This document shows positions 53,360 to 61,175 of a stretch of 64,000 nt of DNA, in pieces. This DNA comes from GCA-2705445 sp002705445 (GTDB lineage: Bacteria; Pseudomonadota; Gammaproteobacteria; Poriferisulfidales; GCA-002705445): positions 124,001 through 188,000 of the forward strand of contig JBJKYB010000002.1 of NCBI GenBank assembly GCA_045561235.1, read 5' to 3'. Each line of letters starts with the position of its first letter. Position 1 is the first letter of the stretch. Made by a program: the position numbers and the translations under genes. Under the pieces are notes generated by a model that was not told where the DNA came from, did no database searches, and saw only the letters and a program-made list of their open reading frames with translations.

Positions 53360-53829
53360 ATTTTTTCAATAAGTACTATTGCGTAAGCTTCAATACCCTC
53401 AATTCTTCCAACATAACCCAATTTATCATTTGATTTTGACTTTATATTAATTTTATTTTCGTCAATTTTCATTAACTGACTAAGATTTTTTTTTATCTCT
53501 GCAGCATGTTTTGTTATTCTAGGCTCTTCAGTTACAACTGTAGTATCGATATTTATAACATTATAATTTTCATTTCTTAAAATTTTCATTGTCTCTTTTA
53601 AAAAAAAAGAGCTATCCATGTTTTTATACTTTTCCGAAGAGTCAAAGTATAATCCCATATCTCCTTTTCCAGACGAACCAAGTAATGCATCGCACAAAGC
53701 ATGAATTAAAACATCTCCATCTGAGTGAGCTACTACAGATTTTTTTGAGTTAATCTTTACTCCGCCAATAACTATAAATTCTCCATTTTTTAATCTATGA
53801 GAATCATAACCATGCCCTACTCTAATCAT
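53356..53829 (-). CDS. ispF: 2-C-methyl-D-erythritol 2,4-cyclodiphosphate synthase IspF
   Basis: Fifth step of the MEP isoprenoid pathway. The 157-residue zinc enzyme begins MIRVGHGYDSHRL with the metal ligands Asp and His, and has GGVKI, VVAHSDGDVLIHALCDALLGS (in part), TVVTEEPRI and NIKSKSNDKLGYVGR. The ATG at 53829 is chosen because a GAGGAG ribosome site lies 4 nt before it and after the other possible ATG. It overlaps ispD by 8 nt. Confidence 0.97.
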   Translation of the reverse strand: MIRVGHGYDSHRLKNGEFIVIGGVKINSKKSVVAHSDGDVLIHALCDALLGSSGKGDMGLYFDSSEKYKNMDSSFFLKETMKILRNENYNVINIDTTVVTEEPRITKHAAEIKKNLSQLMKIDENKINIKSKSNDKLGYVGRIEGIEAYAIVLIEKI

Positions 53830-54607
53830 CAGACTCCTCATTTTCTAAAAAAGCATTATTAATATTTGCTAAACATCTTGCGTGAATTAAATCAATATCT
53901 TCAGTAATTTTAATATTATAAGATTTTCCCTTAATAACAGTGCATTCATGATTTAGTATTTCTAGTGCTTGACTTTCATCAGTGACCTCAATGTTATTTT
54001 CAATGCAATGTTTTAAGGATTCAAATAATATTCCAAACCTAAACATCTGAGGAGTTTGCGCTAACCACATTTCATCTCTGCAAATAGTCCTAATAATGTT
54101 ATTTTTTTTATCAACTTTTTTAATTGTATCAAATATAGGCACTGCCATTATTGAAGATTTATTAATCTTTATAACACTTTTAATAAAATCTAAAATATCA
54201 TTAGATAATATGACTGGTCTTGCAGCATCATGAATTATAACCCAAACATTGTCGATATCATTAATTTGTAATTCTTTTATTTGTTTCAATCCGTTAAAAA
54301 TACTATTTTGCCTCGATTCACCACCCTCATAGAATTTTACTTTACTGGATAATATTTTTTCTTTATTTTTATCTAGGTCTTTTTTTTTTAATAAATTATT
54401 TCGTATCTCTATATCTATTAAGTTTAAACCTACAAATATCTTTTCTATACATTCTATTGACTCAATATTTTTAATAGTTCTAGATATAACATCTTCTGTT
54501 TCTTCTAAAAAAGCATTTAATTTATTACCACTTTTAAACCTTGAGCTATTACCAGCTGCTGGAATAATGCATATAACTTTTATATTATGCTCAGCTAATT
54601 GATTCAT
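53822..54607 (-). CDS. ispD: 2-C-methyl-D-erythritol 4-phosphate cytidylyltransferase IspD
   Basis: Attaches CMP to methylerythritol phosphate, the third step of the MEP pathway. The 261-residue protein has IIPAAGNSSRFKSGNK (nucleotide site), GGESRQNSIFNGL, VIIHDAARPVI and AQTPQMFRFGIL, all IspD marks. It is slightly longer than E. coli IspD (236) because of a short N-terminal extension and inserts. It directly precedes ispF, the usual pair. Confidence 0.96.
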   Translation of the reverse strand: MNQLAEHNIKVICIIPAAGNSSRFKSGNKLNAFLEETEDVISRTIKNIESIECIEKIFVGLNLIDIEIRNNLLKKKDLDKNKEKILSSKVKFYEGGESRQNSIFNGLKQIKELQINDIDNVWVIIHDAARPVILSNDILDFIKSVIKINKSSIMAVPIFDTIKKVDKKNNIIRTICRDEMWLAQTPQMFRFGILFESLKHCIENNIEVTDESQALEILNHECTVIKGKSYNIKITEDIDLIHARCLANINNAFLENEESDD

Positions 54608-54614
54608 AGGAAAA

Positions 54615-54884
54615 TTATTCTAAAATTTGATAAAAAGTTTCTTTTTCTTTAATTAACCCTAATTCACTTCTAGCTTTTTCTTCGATAACATTTAAACCAG
54701 TTTGCAAATTTTCGATTTCTGCTTTTATTAATTCAATTTTATCTAAGTATAAATTATTTTCAGTTTTAAGGTTAGTGGTTTGTTCATTCAGTTTCCTATA
54801 TTCAAAATAGCTTGTATCGCCAACTGTAGACTTATACAATAAAGTCACAAAAAAGAAAGATAATATTAAAATAATTTTATTCAT
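54615..54884 (-). CDS. ftsB: Cell division protein FtsB
   Basis: Small bitopic protein that forms the FtsQLB complex at the division site. The 89 residues comprise one membrane helix (about 3-18), a periplasmic coiled coil (about 30-65), and the family C-terminal stretch GLNVIEEKARSELGLIKEKETFYQIL. It lies between eno and ispD, as in most gammaproteobacteria. The first codons overlap the end of eno by 8 nt. Confidence 0.93.
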   Translation of the reverse strand: MNKIILILSFFFVTLLYKSTVGDTSYFEYRKLNEQTTNLKTENNLYLDKIELIKAEIENLQTGLNVIEEKARSELGLIKEKETFYQILE

Positions 54885-56172
54885 TATTTATTATATTATT
54901 GAAAATAGACTTTCCTGGGTAACTTGAACTTCCACATAACTCCTCTTCAATTCTGATTAATTGGTTATATTTTGCTACTCTATCTGATCTTGATAACGAC
55001 CCAGTTTTAATTTGACCAACAGAGTATGCAACTGATAAATCTGCTATAAAAGTGTCCTCGGTTTCCCCAGATCTATGAGAAACAACGGCATTATAATTAT
55101 TTCTTTTTGCTAATTTTATAGCTTCGATCGTCTCTGTTAATGTACCGATCTGATTCAATTTTATTAAAATGGCATTTGCTATATTTTTATCTATTCCTTC
55201 TTTAAATATCTTTGGATTTGTCACAAATAAATCATCTCCAACTAGTTGAACTTTTTTACCTAATAAGTTTGTTAGTTCTTTCCAGCCATGCCAATCATTT
55301 TCATCCAAAGCATCTTCTATAGACATTATTGGATATATTTTTGTCCACGAATCTATAAGCTCTATAAATTCCTGACTACTATATTGTTTATTTTCAGATA
55401 TTAAAAAATACTTTTCTTCTTTATAAAATTCACTGCTAGCAACATCCAAAGCTAGCATTATATCTTCTCCAGGTTTATAACCAGCTTTTTCAATGGCCAT
55501 CATAATTACATCTAGTGCCTCTTTATTAGAGGATAGATTAGGAGCATACCCTCCCTCATCGCCTACTGTTGTGATATATTTTTTACTTTCCAAAATTTTT
55601 CCAAGAGTATGAAAAATTTCAACACCATACATAACTGCTTCTTTTAAAGAGTTTGCGCCAATTGGCATTATCATAAATTCTTGAATATCAACACTATTGT
55701 TCGCATGAGAACCGCCATTTATAATATTCATCATTGGAACAGGCATAATATATTGATCTGATAAATTTATATTTTTATATAATGAATTGTTATTATTATT
55801 TGCAGAGGATTTTGCATTAGCTAAAGAAACTGCTAATAAGGTATTCGCTCCAAGTTTTGATTTATTTTCTGTACCATCAAGATCTATTAAAATTCTATCT
55901 ATTTCTTCTTGATTATTTGAATCAACTCCATTTAGTGCATCATTTATTTCAGTTTCAATAAGTTTTACATTTGATAAAACTCCTTTACCTTTGAATCTTA
56001 AAGAATTTGAATCTCTGAGTTCTAATGCTTCGCGCGAACCTGTAGAGGCGCCAGATGGTACTGCAGCTCTCCCTTTCATTCCTGACTCAAGAAATACCTC
56101 TGCCTCAAGTGTTGGATTACCTCTTGAATCTATAATTTCTCTTGCTACTATTTTTTTTATATTAGATTTCAT
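54877..56172 (-). CDS. eno: Enolase
   Basis: Converts 2-phosphoglycerate to phosphoenolpyruvate and is part of the RNA degradosome in some bacteria. The 431-residue protein has AREIIDSRGNPTLE, VPSGASTGSREALELRD (in part), GDEGGYAPNL, the metal ligands in SIEDALDENDW and VGDDLFVTN, and the catalytic Lys in LIKLNQIGT. The C-terminal SHRSGETEDTFIADL is also present. Complete, between kdsA and ftsB. Confidence 0.98.
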   Translation of the reverse strand: MKSNIKKIVAREIIDSRGNPTLEAEVFLESGMKGRAAVPSGASTGSREALELRDSNSLRFKGKGVLSNVKLIETEINDALNGVDSNNQEEIDRILIDLDGTENKSKLGANTLLAVSLANAKSSANNNNNSLYKNINLSDQYIMPVPMMNIINGGSHANNSVDIQEFMIMPIGANSLKEAVMYGVEIFHTLGKILESKKYITTVGDEGGYAPNLSSNKEALDVIMMAIEKAGYKPGEDIMLALDVASSEFYKEEKYFLISENKQYSSQEFIELIDSWTKIYPIMSIEDALDENDWHGWKELTNLLGKKVQLVGDDLFVTNPKIFKEGIDKNIANAILIKLNQIGTLTETIEAIKLAKRNNYNAVVSHRSGETEDTFIADLSVAYSVGQIKTGSLSRSDRVAKYNQLIRIEEELCGSSSYPGKSIFNNIINNE

Positions 56173-56174
56173 TT

Positions 56175-56987
56175 TTATTCTTTTGATACTTGATCAATTT
56201 TTTTTAATGTAATTAATAATTTTTCTATTTTATCTAAAGGTAATGAATTCATTCCATCACATAAAGCATTTTTTGGATCTGGGTGAGTTTCCATAAATAT
56301 TCCAGAAACTCCAACAGATATAGCAGCTTTTGCTAATGGAGCTATAAATTGACTTTGTCCACTTGAACTGTCACGATTTAAACCAGGTAATTGAGTTGAA
56401 TGAGTTGCATCAAAAACAACTGGGCAATTTGTATCTCGCATAATAACTAAAGATCTCATATCTGATATTAAATTATTATAACCAAAACTAAACCCCCTTT
56501 CGCAGACCATAATATTTTTATTGCCGTTAGATTTTGCTTTATCAACTACACTACTCATTTCCCAGGGTGATAAAAATTGCCCTTTTTTTATATTAACTGG
56601 AATATTGTAAGAAGTTACTTTTTTAATAAAATTTGTTTGTCTACATAAGAATGCTGGAGTTTGAAAAATATCTACAACGTCTGCTATCTCATCTAAAGGA
56701 GAGTCTTCATGAACATCTGTTAAAACCTTTAATTCAAGCTCTGATTTTATCTGATTTAAAATTTCTAAACCTTTCGAGTAACCAATACCTTGAAAAGAAT
56801 CTTGAGAGGTTCTGTTTGCTTTATATAAAGAAGATTTAAATATAAAAGGGATAGAATGTTTTGTTGTAATTTCTTTCAAGGCTTCAGCCGTTTCAAAATT
56901 GATTTTTTCGTTCTCAATAACACATGGGCCTGCAATTAAAAAAAAACAATCTTTTCTATCCTTATTAAAATTAAATTTCATACTCAT
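56175..56987 (-). CDS. kdsA: 3-deoxy-8-phosphooctulonate (KDO-8-P) synthase
   Basis: Condenses PEP with arabinose 5-phosphate to make KDO-8-P for the LPS inner core. The 270-residue protein has LIAGPCVIENE, FKSSLYKANRTS, LTDVHE, QTPAFLCRQTNF and FDATHSTQLPG. An Asn residue in the INIKKGQFLSP-like segment (VNIKKGQFLSPWEM) suggests the non-metal type, since the metal-dependent class has Cys at the N-terminal motif; this is tentative. It confirms that the organism makes KDO-containing LPS. Its start overlaps pyrG by 4 nt. Confidence 0.97.
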   Translation of the reverse strand: MSMKFNFNKDRKDCFFLIAGPCVIENEKINFETAEALKEITTKHSIPFIFKSSLYKANRTSQDSFQGIGYSKGLEILNQIKSELELKVLTDVHEDSPLDEIADVVDIFQTPAFLCRQTNFIKKVTSYNIPVNIKKGQFLSPWEMSSVVDKAKSNGNKNIMVCERGFSFGYNNLISDMRSLVIMRDTNCPVVFDATHSTQLPGLNRDSSSGQSQFIAPLAKAAISVGVSGIFMETHPDPKNALCDGMNSLPLDKIEKLLITLKKIDQVSKE

Positions 56988-58603
56988 TTATAATCTCTAA
57001 TTGATTTTACAAAAGCCTCAAATAATGGATGGCCGTTTATTGGCTTTGACGTGAATTCTGGATGAAATTGACATCCCAAAAACCATGGATGATTTTCTAA
57101 TTCAATTACCTCTACCAAAGTACCATCAAACGACTTACCTGAAATTATTAGACCATTTTTTTTAAGCAATTCTCTAAACTCATTATTAAATTCATAACGA
57201 TGCCTATGTCTTTCTAAAACTGACTTCGTTTTGTATGCGTTAAAAATATTAGAATCTTTTTCCAACATACATACTTGCTCACCTAATCTCATTGTACCAC
57301 CAATATTTGAATTTATATCACGGTATTCTACAGACCCTGTGTTATCTAGCCATTCTTCAATTAAACCTATAACTGGATATTCCGTATTTTTATTAAATTC
57401 TGTACTATTAGCATTATCTAAATTACAAACATTTCTTGCAAATTCTATTACAGCCGCTTGCATTCCTAAACATATACCAAGAAATGGTATTTTTTTCTCT
57501 CTTGCATATTTTATGGCATTTATTTTTCCTTCTATACCTCTTCCTCCAAAACCACCAGGTACAATTACCCCCGAAGCATTTTGTAATAATGAATTATCTT
57601 TCTCTTCAAGTTTTTCTGCATCAACATAATCTATTTCAACGTTTACCCCCAAATTTACTCCTGCATGTCTTACAGCTTCATTTAAAGACTTGTATGATTC
57701 TGAATAATTTCCATACTTTGCAATAATTTTTATTGATATTTTCTTTTTTAAATTATTTCTTTTGTCTTTATATTTTTTCCAAGCTTCTAATGATGTTTTT
57801 TTACATGATAAATTTAACTTCTCAACAATAATATTGTCTAAACCTTGACTATGAAGCAATAAAGGTACTTCGTAAATATCATCTACATCAACAGAATTTA
57901 TTACAGCCTTAGCTTCAACATTTGTAAATAGTGCAATTTTTTTCTTATCTTGATTACTTATAATTTTCTCTGATCTGCAAACTAAGATATCTGGTTGAAT
58001 ACCTATTGACCTTAGTTCTTTTACAGAATGTTGCGTTGGTTTTGTTTTAATTTCGTTTGCTGCTCTAATAAAAGGTACAAGTGTTAAATGAATGTAACTA
58101 ACAATATCTTTACCGTATTCGACACCCATTTGCCTAATCGCTTCTATAAAAGGAAGGGATTCTATATCACCTACTGTTCCTCCAATTTCAACAATACAAA
58201 TATCTTTTTCGAATGAACCTTTTTTTATATTTGAGATTATCTCATCAGTAATATGAGGAATAACTTGTACTGTGCTTCCCAAATATTCTCCTTTTCTTTC
58301 TCTTTTTAAAACTTTATCGTAAATTTGACCTGTTGTGTAATTACTAGATTTACTAGTTTTATAATTGATAAATCTTTCATAATGACCAAGATCCAAGTCT
58401 GTTTCAGCACCATCATAGGTCACAAAAACTTCGCCATGCTGCGAGGGGCTCATTGTTCCTGGATCAACATTGATATATGGATCAAGTTTAATTACAGAAA
58501 TACTTAAATCTCGAGATTCTAATATAGATCCCAAAGAAGCGGCAACAATACCTTTCCCAAGGGAAGATACAACACCACCTGTAATAAATATATATTTTGT
58601 CAC
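56984..58603 (-). CDS. pyrG: CTP synthase
   Basis: Aminates UTP to CTP with glutamine. The 539-residue protein has the synthetase start FITGGVVSSLGKGI, SPSQHGEVFVTYDGAETDLD (in part) and GGTVGDIESLPF, and a class I glutaminase domain with the nucleophile in FLGICLGMQAA and the catalytic His-Glu in QFHPEFTSKP. The length is normal. It is preceded by a 136-nt divergent spacer, the probable start of the pyrG-to-purA transcription unit. Confidence 0.98.
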   Translation of the reverse strand: MTKYIFITGGVVSSLGKGIVAASLGSILESRDLSISVIKLDPYINVDPGTMSPSQHGEVFVTYDGAETDLDLGHYERFINYKTSKSSNYTTGQIYDKVLKRERKGEYLGSTVQVIPHITDEIISNIKKGSFEKDICIVEIGGTVGDIESLPFIEAIRQMGVEYGKDIVSYIHLTLVPFIRAANEIKTKPTQHSVKELRSIGIQPDILVCRSEKIISNQDKKKIALFTNVEAKAVINSVDVDDIYEVPLLLHSQGLDNIIVEKLNLSCKKTSLEAWKKYKDKRNNLKKKISIKIIAKYGNYSESYKSLNEAVRHAGVNLGVNVEIDYVDAEKLEEKDNSLLQNASGVIVPGGFGGRGIEGKINAIKYAREKKIPFLGICLGMQAAVIEFARNVCNLDNANSTEFNKNTEYPVIGLIEEWLDNTGSVEYRDINSNIGGTMRLGEQVCMLEKDSNIFNAYKTKSVLERHRHRYEFNNEFRELLKKNGLIISGKSFDGTLVEVIELENHPWFLGCQFHPEFTSKPINGHPLFEAFVKSIRDYK

Positions 58604-58739
58604 ACTTAAAAAAAGTAATTAAAGACGGGAATATAGTTTAACAAATATAATTAAATTCTACAATTTATGAATAAATTAATAATTCCAAAAAAAAAATTAT
58701 TCATGTAAGATGAAATTGATTAAATAACTAGGTAAAAAA
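58604..58739. promoter_or_regulatory. Divergent spacer between pyrG and the DUF2892 gene
   Basis: AT-rich 136-nt gap. On the minus strand TTGTAG, 17 nt and TAAACT form a weak promoter-like pair before pyrG. An 8-bp inverted repeat ATGAATAA/TTATTCAT (58667-58674 and 58697-58704) flanks an A-rich loop. TAGGT just before the ATG at 58740 is a plausible ribosome site. Nothing more definite is seen. Confidence 0.3.
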
Positions 58740-58931
58740 ATGTTTTGTATAAATGTAGGAAAATTCGAAAGATTTGCAAGAGTAATATTAGGTTTATTAA
58801 TTTTTTATATGGGCGTAATTGCTCCATATGAAGCTAACTTGTGGGGTTTTATTGGACTAGTTCCAGTTATCACAGGTATTTTAGGTTGGTGCCCATTATA
58901 TTTGCCCTTGAAAATTAATACGAACAAATAA
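58740..58931 (+). CDS. Small DUF2892 (YgaP-like) membrane protein
   Basis: Protein of 63 residues with two predicted membrane helices (about 13-28 and 33-50) and the family motifs VGKFERFARVILG and GILGWCPLY. DUF2892 is found alone or fused to rhodanese, as in YgaP; here there is no rhodanese domain. Its role is not known to me. It is an isolated plus-strand gene, convergent with tilS. Confidence 0.85.
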   Translation: MFCINVGKFERFARVILGLLIFYMGVIAPYEANLWGFIGLVPVITGILGWCPLYLPLKINTNK

Positions 58932-58941
58932 CTTCGATATT

Positions 58942-60213
58942 TCAATCCCATATAGCTTTTAATTCTTTGTCAATATATATTAGTAAAATTCTTTCTCTTT
59001 CCCATGGTGGAATTTTATTTTCTCGCATGAAGTCCTTTAGGCTTTTGCTAGAATTATTTATTTTAATATTTTCACCTGTTTTCCTAAACTTTACTTCTAC
59101 ATTTTTGTTGACTTTAAACCCTAATCTTTTCTCTAAATCTTGCCAAGTTAAATTTACAGATAGATTTGATATAATCAGATTTTTTTTAAATTCCCATACA
59201 TAAACTTTAGATGGATCATGTTTTTTTAAAGGCTTCATGATTTCTACATAATTATTAAATCTTCTAATTTCATACTCAGCACAAGAAAAAAAAGGTGTCT
59301 TATCATGTCCACCAAAAAAAACGTTCTTATATATAGATGACAACTGGTCAAATGTTGGCATTCGAAAATTATTTTCTTTTATCCAAAACCTTATAACATT
59401 ATTAAATCTATAAACCTCAAGCTCTTTAACATCTAAATAAATTTTATTTTTATCTTTATGAGAATATTTTTTAAAATCAATTTTTGCCAGATCCTCATTT
59501 AGTTTAATTGATTCTGATAAAATGGAAGCTGATCTTGAAATTGTGTCTGAATAATTTGGCCACTTCTCTTTTACAGTCGGCAAGATTTTTTTTCTGATAA
59601 AATTTCTTGAAAAATTGGTGTCTTCATTCGAGTAGTCATTAATGAAATTTAATTCATTATATTTAATAACATCCTCAATAGCTTTTTTATTAAATCTTAA
59701 TAATGGCCTGATATGATAACCACTGTTAATTTCTTTTATTAAAGGCATAGCAGATAGTCCTTTCACACCTCCTCCCCTAAATAATTGATATAATAATGTT
59801 TCTGATTGATCCTCTGAATGGTGAGCTGTCATCATAATTGTTTTTTCATGCATTTCTTCATATATAGACTTATATCTTGCTTCTCTTGCTTTTTCTTCAA
59901 TACTGTCCCCTTTATCAAGTATAATATTTAAATTTTTACATATTAATTCAACGCCAATTTTCTTACAAAAATTAATACAGTGATTTTCCCAATTATTTGA
60001 GTCTTTATTAAGATTATGATTTATATGAATTGCGCGAATTTTTTTATTATATTTAATTGCAATTTTTTTAGAGAAATATAGAAGTGCTGTTGAATCAATT
60101 CCTCCGCTATAAGCGACAAGAAAATTATCATAATGATCCTCGTCAACATTATTTATTATGGATTCTTCAAAAATTAAAAATAAGTTCTCGAAATCGAAAT
60201 CCGATGTCTCCAT
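58942..60213 (-). CDS. tilS: tRNA(Ile)-lysidine synthase TilS
   Basis: Converts the C34 wobble base of tRNA-Ile (CAU) to lysidine so that it reads AUA. The protein (423 residues) has the PP-loop SGGIDSTALL, the HINHNLNKDSNNW segment, TAHHSEDQSETLLYQLFRGGG (in part), RPLLRF and NDYSNEDTNFSRNFIR, plus the C-terminal TilS domain with KSLKDFMRENKIPPWERE. The ATG at 60213 has an AAGAG site; a TTG upstream is rejected. It follows accA after 1 nt. Confidence 0.95.
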   Translation of the reverse strand: METSDFDFENLFLIFEESIINNVDEDHYDNFLVAYSGGIDSTALLYFSKKIAIKYNKKIRAIHINHNLNKDSNNWENHCINFCKKIGVELICKNLNIILDKGDSIEEKAREARYKSIYEEMHEKTIMMTAHHSEDQSETLLYQLFRGGGVKGLSAMPLIKEINSGYHIRPLLRFNKKAIEDVIKYNELNFINDYSNEDTNFSRNFIRKKILPTVKEKWPNYSDTISRSASILSESIKLNEDLAKIDFKKYSHKDKNKIYLDVKELEVYRFNNVIRFWIKENNFRMPTFDQLSSIYKNVFFGGHDKTPFFSCAEYEIRRFNNYVEIMKPLKKHDPSKVYVWEFKKNLIISNLSVNLTWQDLEKRLGFKVNKNVEVKFRKTGENIKINNSSKSLKDFMRENKIPPWERERILLIYIDKELKAIWD

Positions 60214-60214
60214 T

Positions 60215-61159
60215 TTACTCTTGAAAATATCCAACTGAATCCAGCTTATCCTTTCTATTTTTTATAAGTATTCTAGGATCCATATTATTAAAAATGGATA
60301 AATTTTTTGCTATTGAATTGGAAATATCTTTACTTACTTGCGTTATATTTCTATGTGCGCCTCCTAAAGGTTCAGGTACAATTTCGTCAATCAGCTTAAG
60401 TTTTAGTAAATTATCAGCTGTTATGCACATTGCTTCAGCAGCTTTATTAGCGTTGTCTGGAGACTTCCATAATATTGACGCGCAACCTTCAGGCGATATT
60501 ACTGAATATATACTATAATCTAGCATAGTTAGATGATCACAAACCCCAATAGCCAATGCGCCTCCTGAACCACCCTCTCCAATAACATACGATAATATTG
60601 GTACAGATAAATTAGACATTTCTAAAAGATTATTCGCAATAGCTTCACTTTGGCCTCTTTCTTCAGCATCGATTCCAGGATATGCGCCCGGGGTGTCAAT
60701 GAATGTAACTATTGGCATTTTAAATTTTTCCGCTAATTTCATCACTCTTAAAGCTTTTCTAAAGCCTTCAGGTTTGGCCATCCCAAAATTTCTTTTTATT
60801 TTATCGTTTGTACCTCTTCCTTTTTGATGCCCAATCACTGCAACAGAGATTCCTTCAAACTGGGCAATACCAGCCACAATAGCATTATCATCTGAATACG
60901 TTCTGTCTCCATGGAGTTCATGAAAATCCTTAAAAATTAAATTTATAAAATCCATTGTATATGGTCTTTCAGGGTGTCTTGCAATTTGCGTTATCTGCCA
61001 AGGCGTCAAATTACTATAGATATCTTTTATTAAAACATTACATTTTTTTTGTAAAACATTAATTTCCTCTATAATATTCACCTGGCCATCAGAACCAATG
61101 GTTCTTAACTCCTCAATTTTATCTTCTAGATTTTTTATTGGCTTTTCAAATTCAAGCAT
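60215..61159 (-). CDS. accA: Acetyl-CoA carboxylase carboxyltransferase subunit alpha
   Basis: With AccD it transfers carboxyl from biotin to acetyl-CoA, making malonyl-CoA for fatty acids. The 314-residue protein has LEFEKPIKNLEDKIEELR, PWQITQIARHPERPYT, DFHELHGDRTYSDD, GHQKGRGTNDK, TPGAYPGIDAEERGQSEAIA (in part), and GEGGSGGALAIGV. It lies between dnaE and tilS as in E. coli and Pseudomonas. Confidence 0.97.
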   Translation of the reverse strand: MLEFEKPIKNLEDKIEELRTIGSDGQVNIIEEINVLQKKCNVLIKDIYSNLTPWQITQIARHPERPYTMDFINLIFKDFHELHGDRTYSDDNAIVAGIAQFEGISVAVIGHQKGRGTNDKIKRNFGMAKPEGFRKALRVMKLAEKFKMPIVTFIDTPGAYPGIDAEERGQSEAIANNLLEMSNLSVPILSYVIGEGGSGGALAIGVCDHLTMLDYSIYSVISPEGCASILWKSPDNANKAAEAMCITADNLLKLKLIDEIVPEPLGGAHRNITQVSKDISNSIAKNLSIFNNMDPRILIKNRKDKLDSVGYFQE

Positions 61160-61175
61160 ATATTTACCTTTTTTC

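Noticed and set aside
57231..57726. Plus-strand open frames opposite pyrG, and similar frames opposite other housekeeping genes
   Set aside because: They lie opposite well-conserved genes, have no ribosome sites or family motifs, and are shadows of the real coding strand.
58667..58704. Inverted repeat ATGAATAA/TTATTCAT as a regulatory hairpin
   Set aside because: Short AT-only arms with a 22-nt loop are expected by chance at this base composition.
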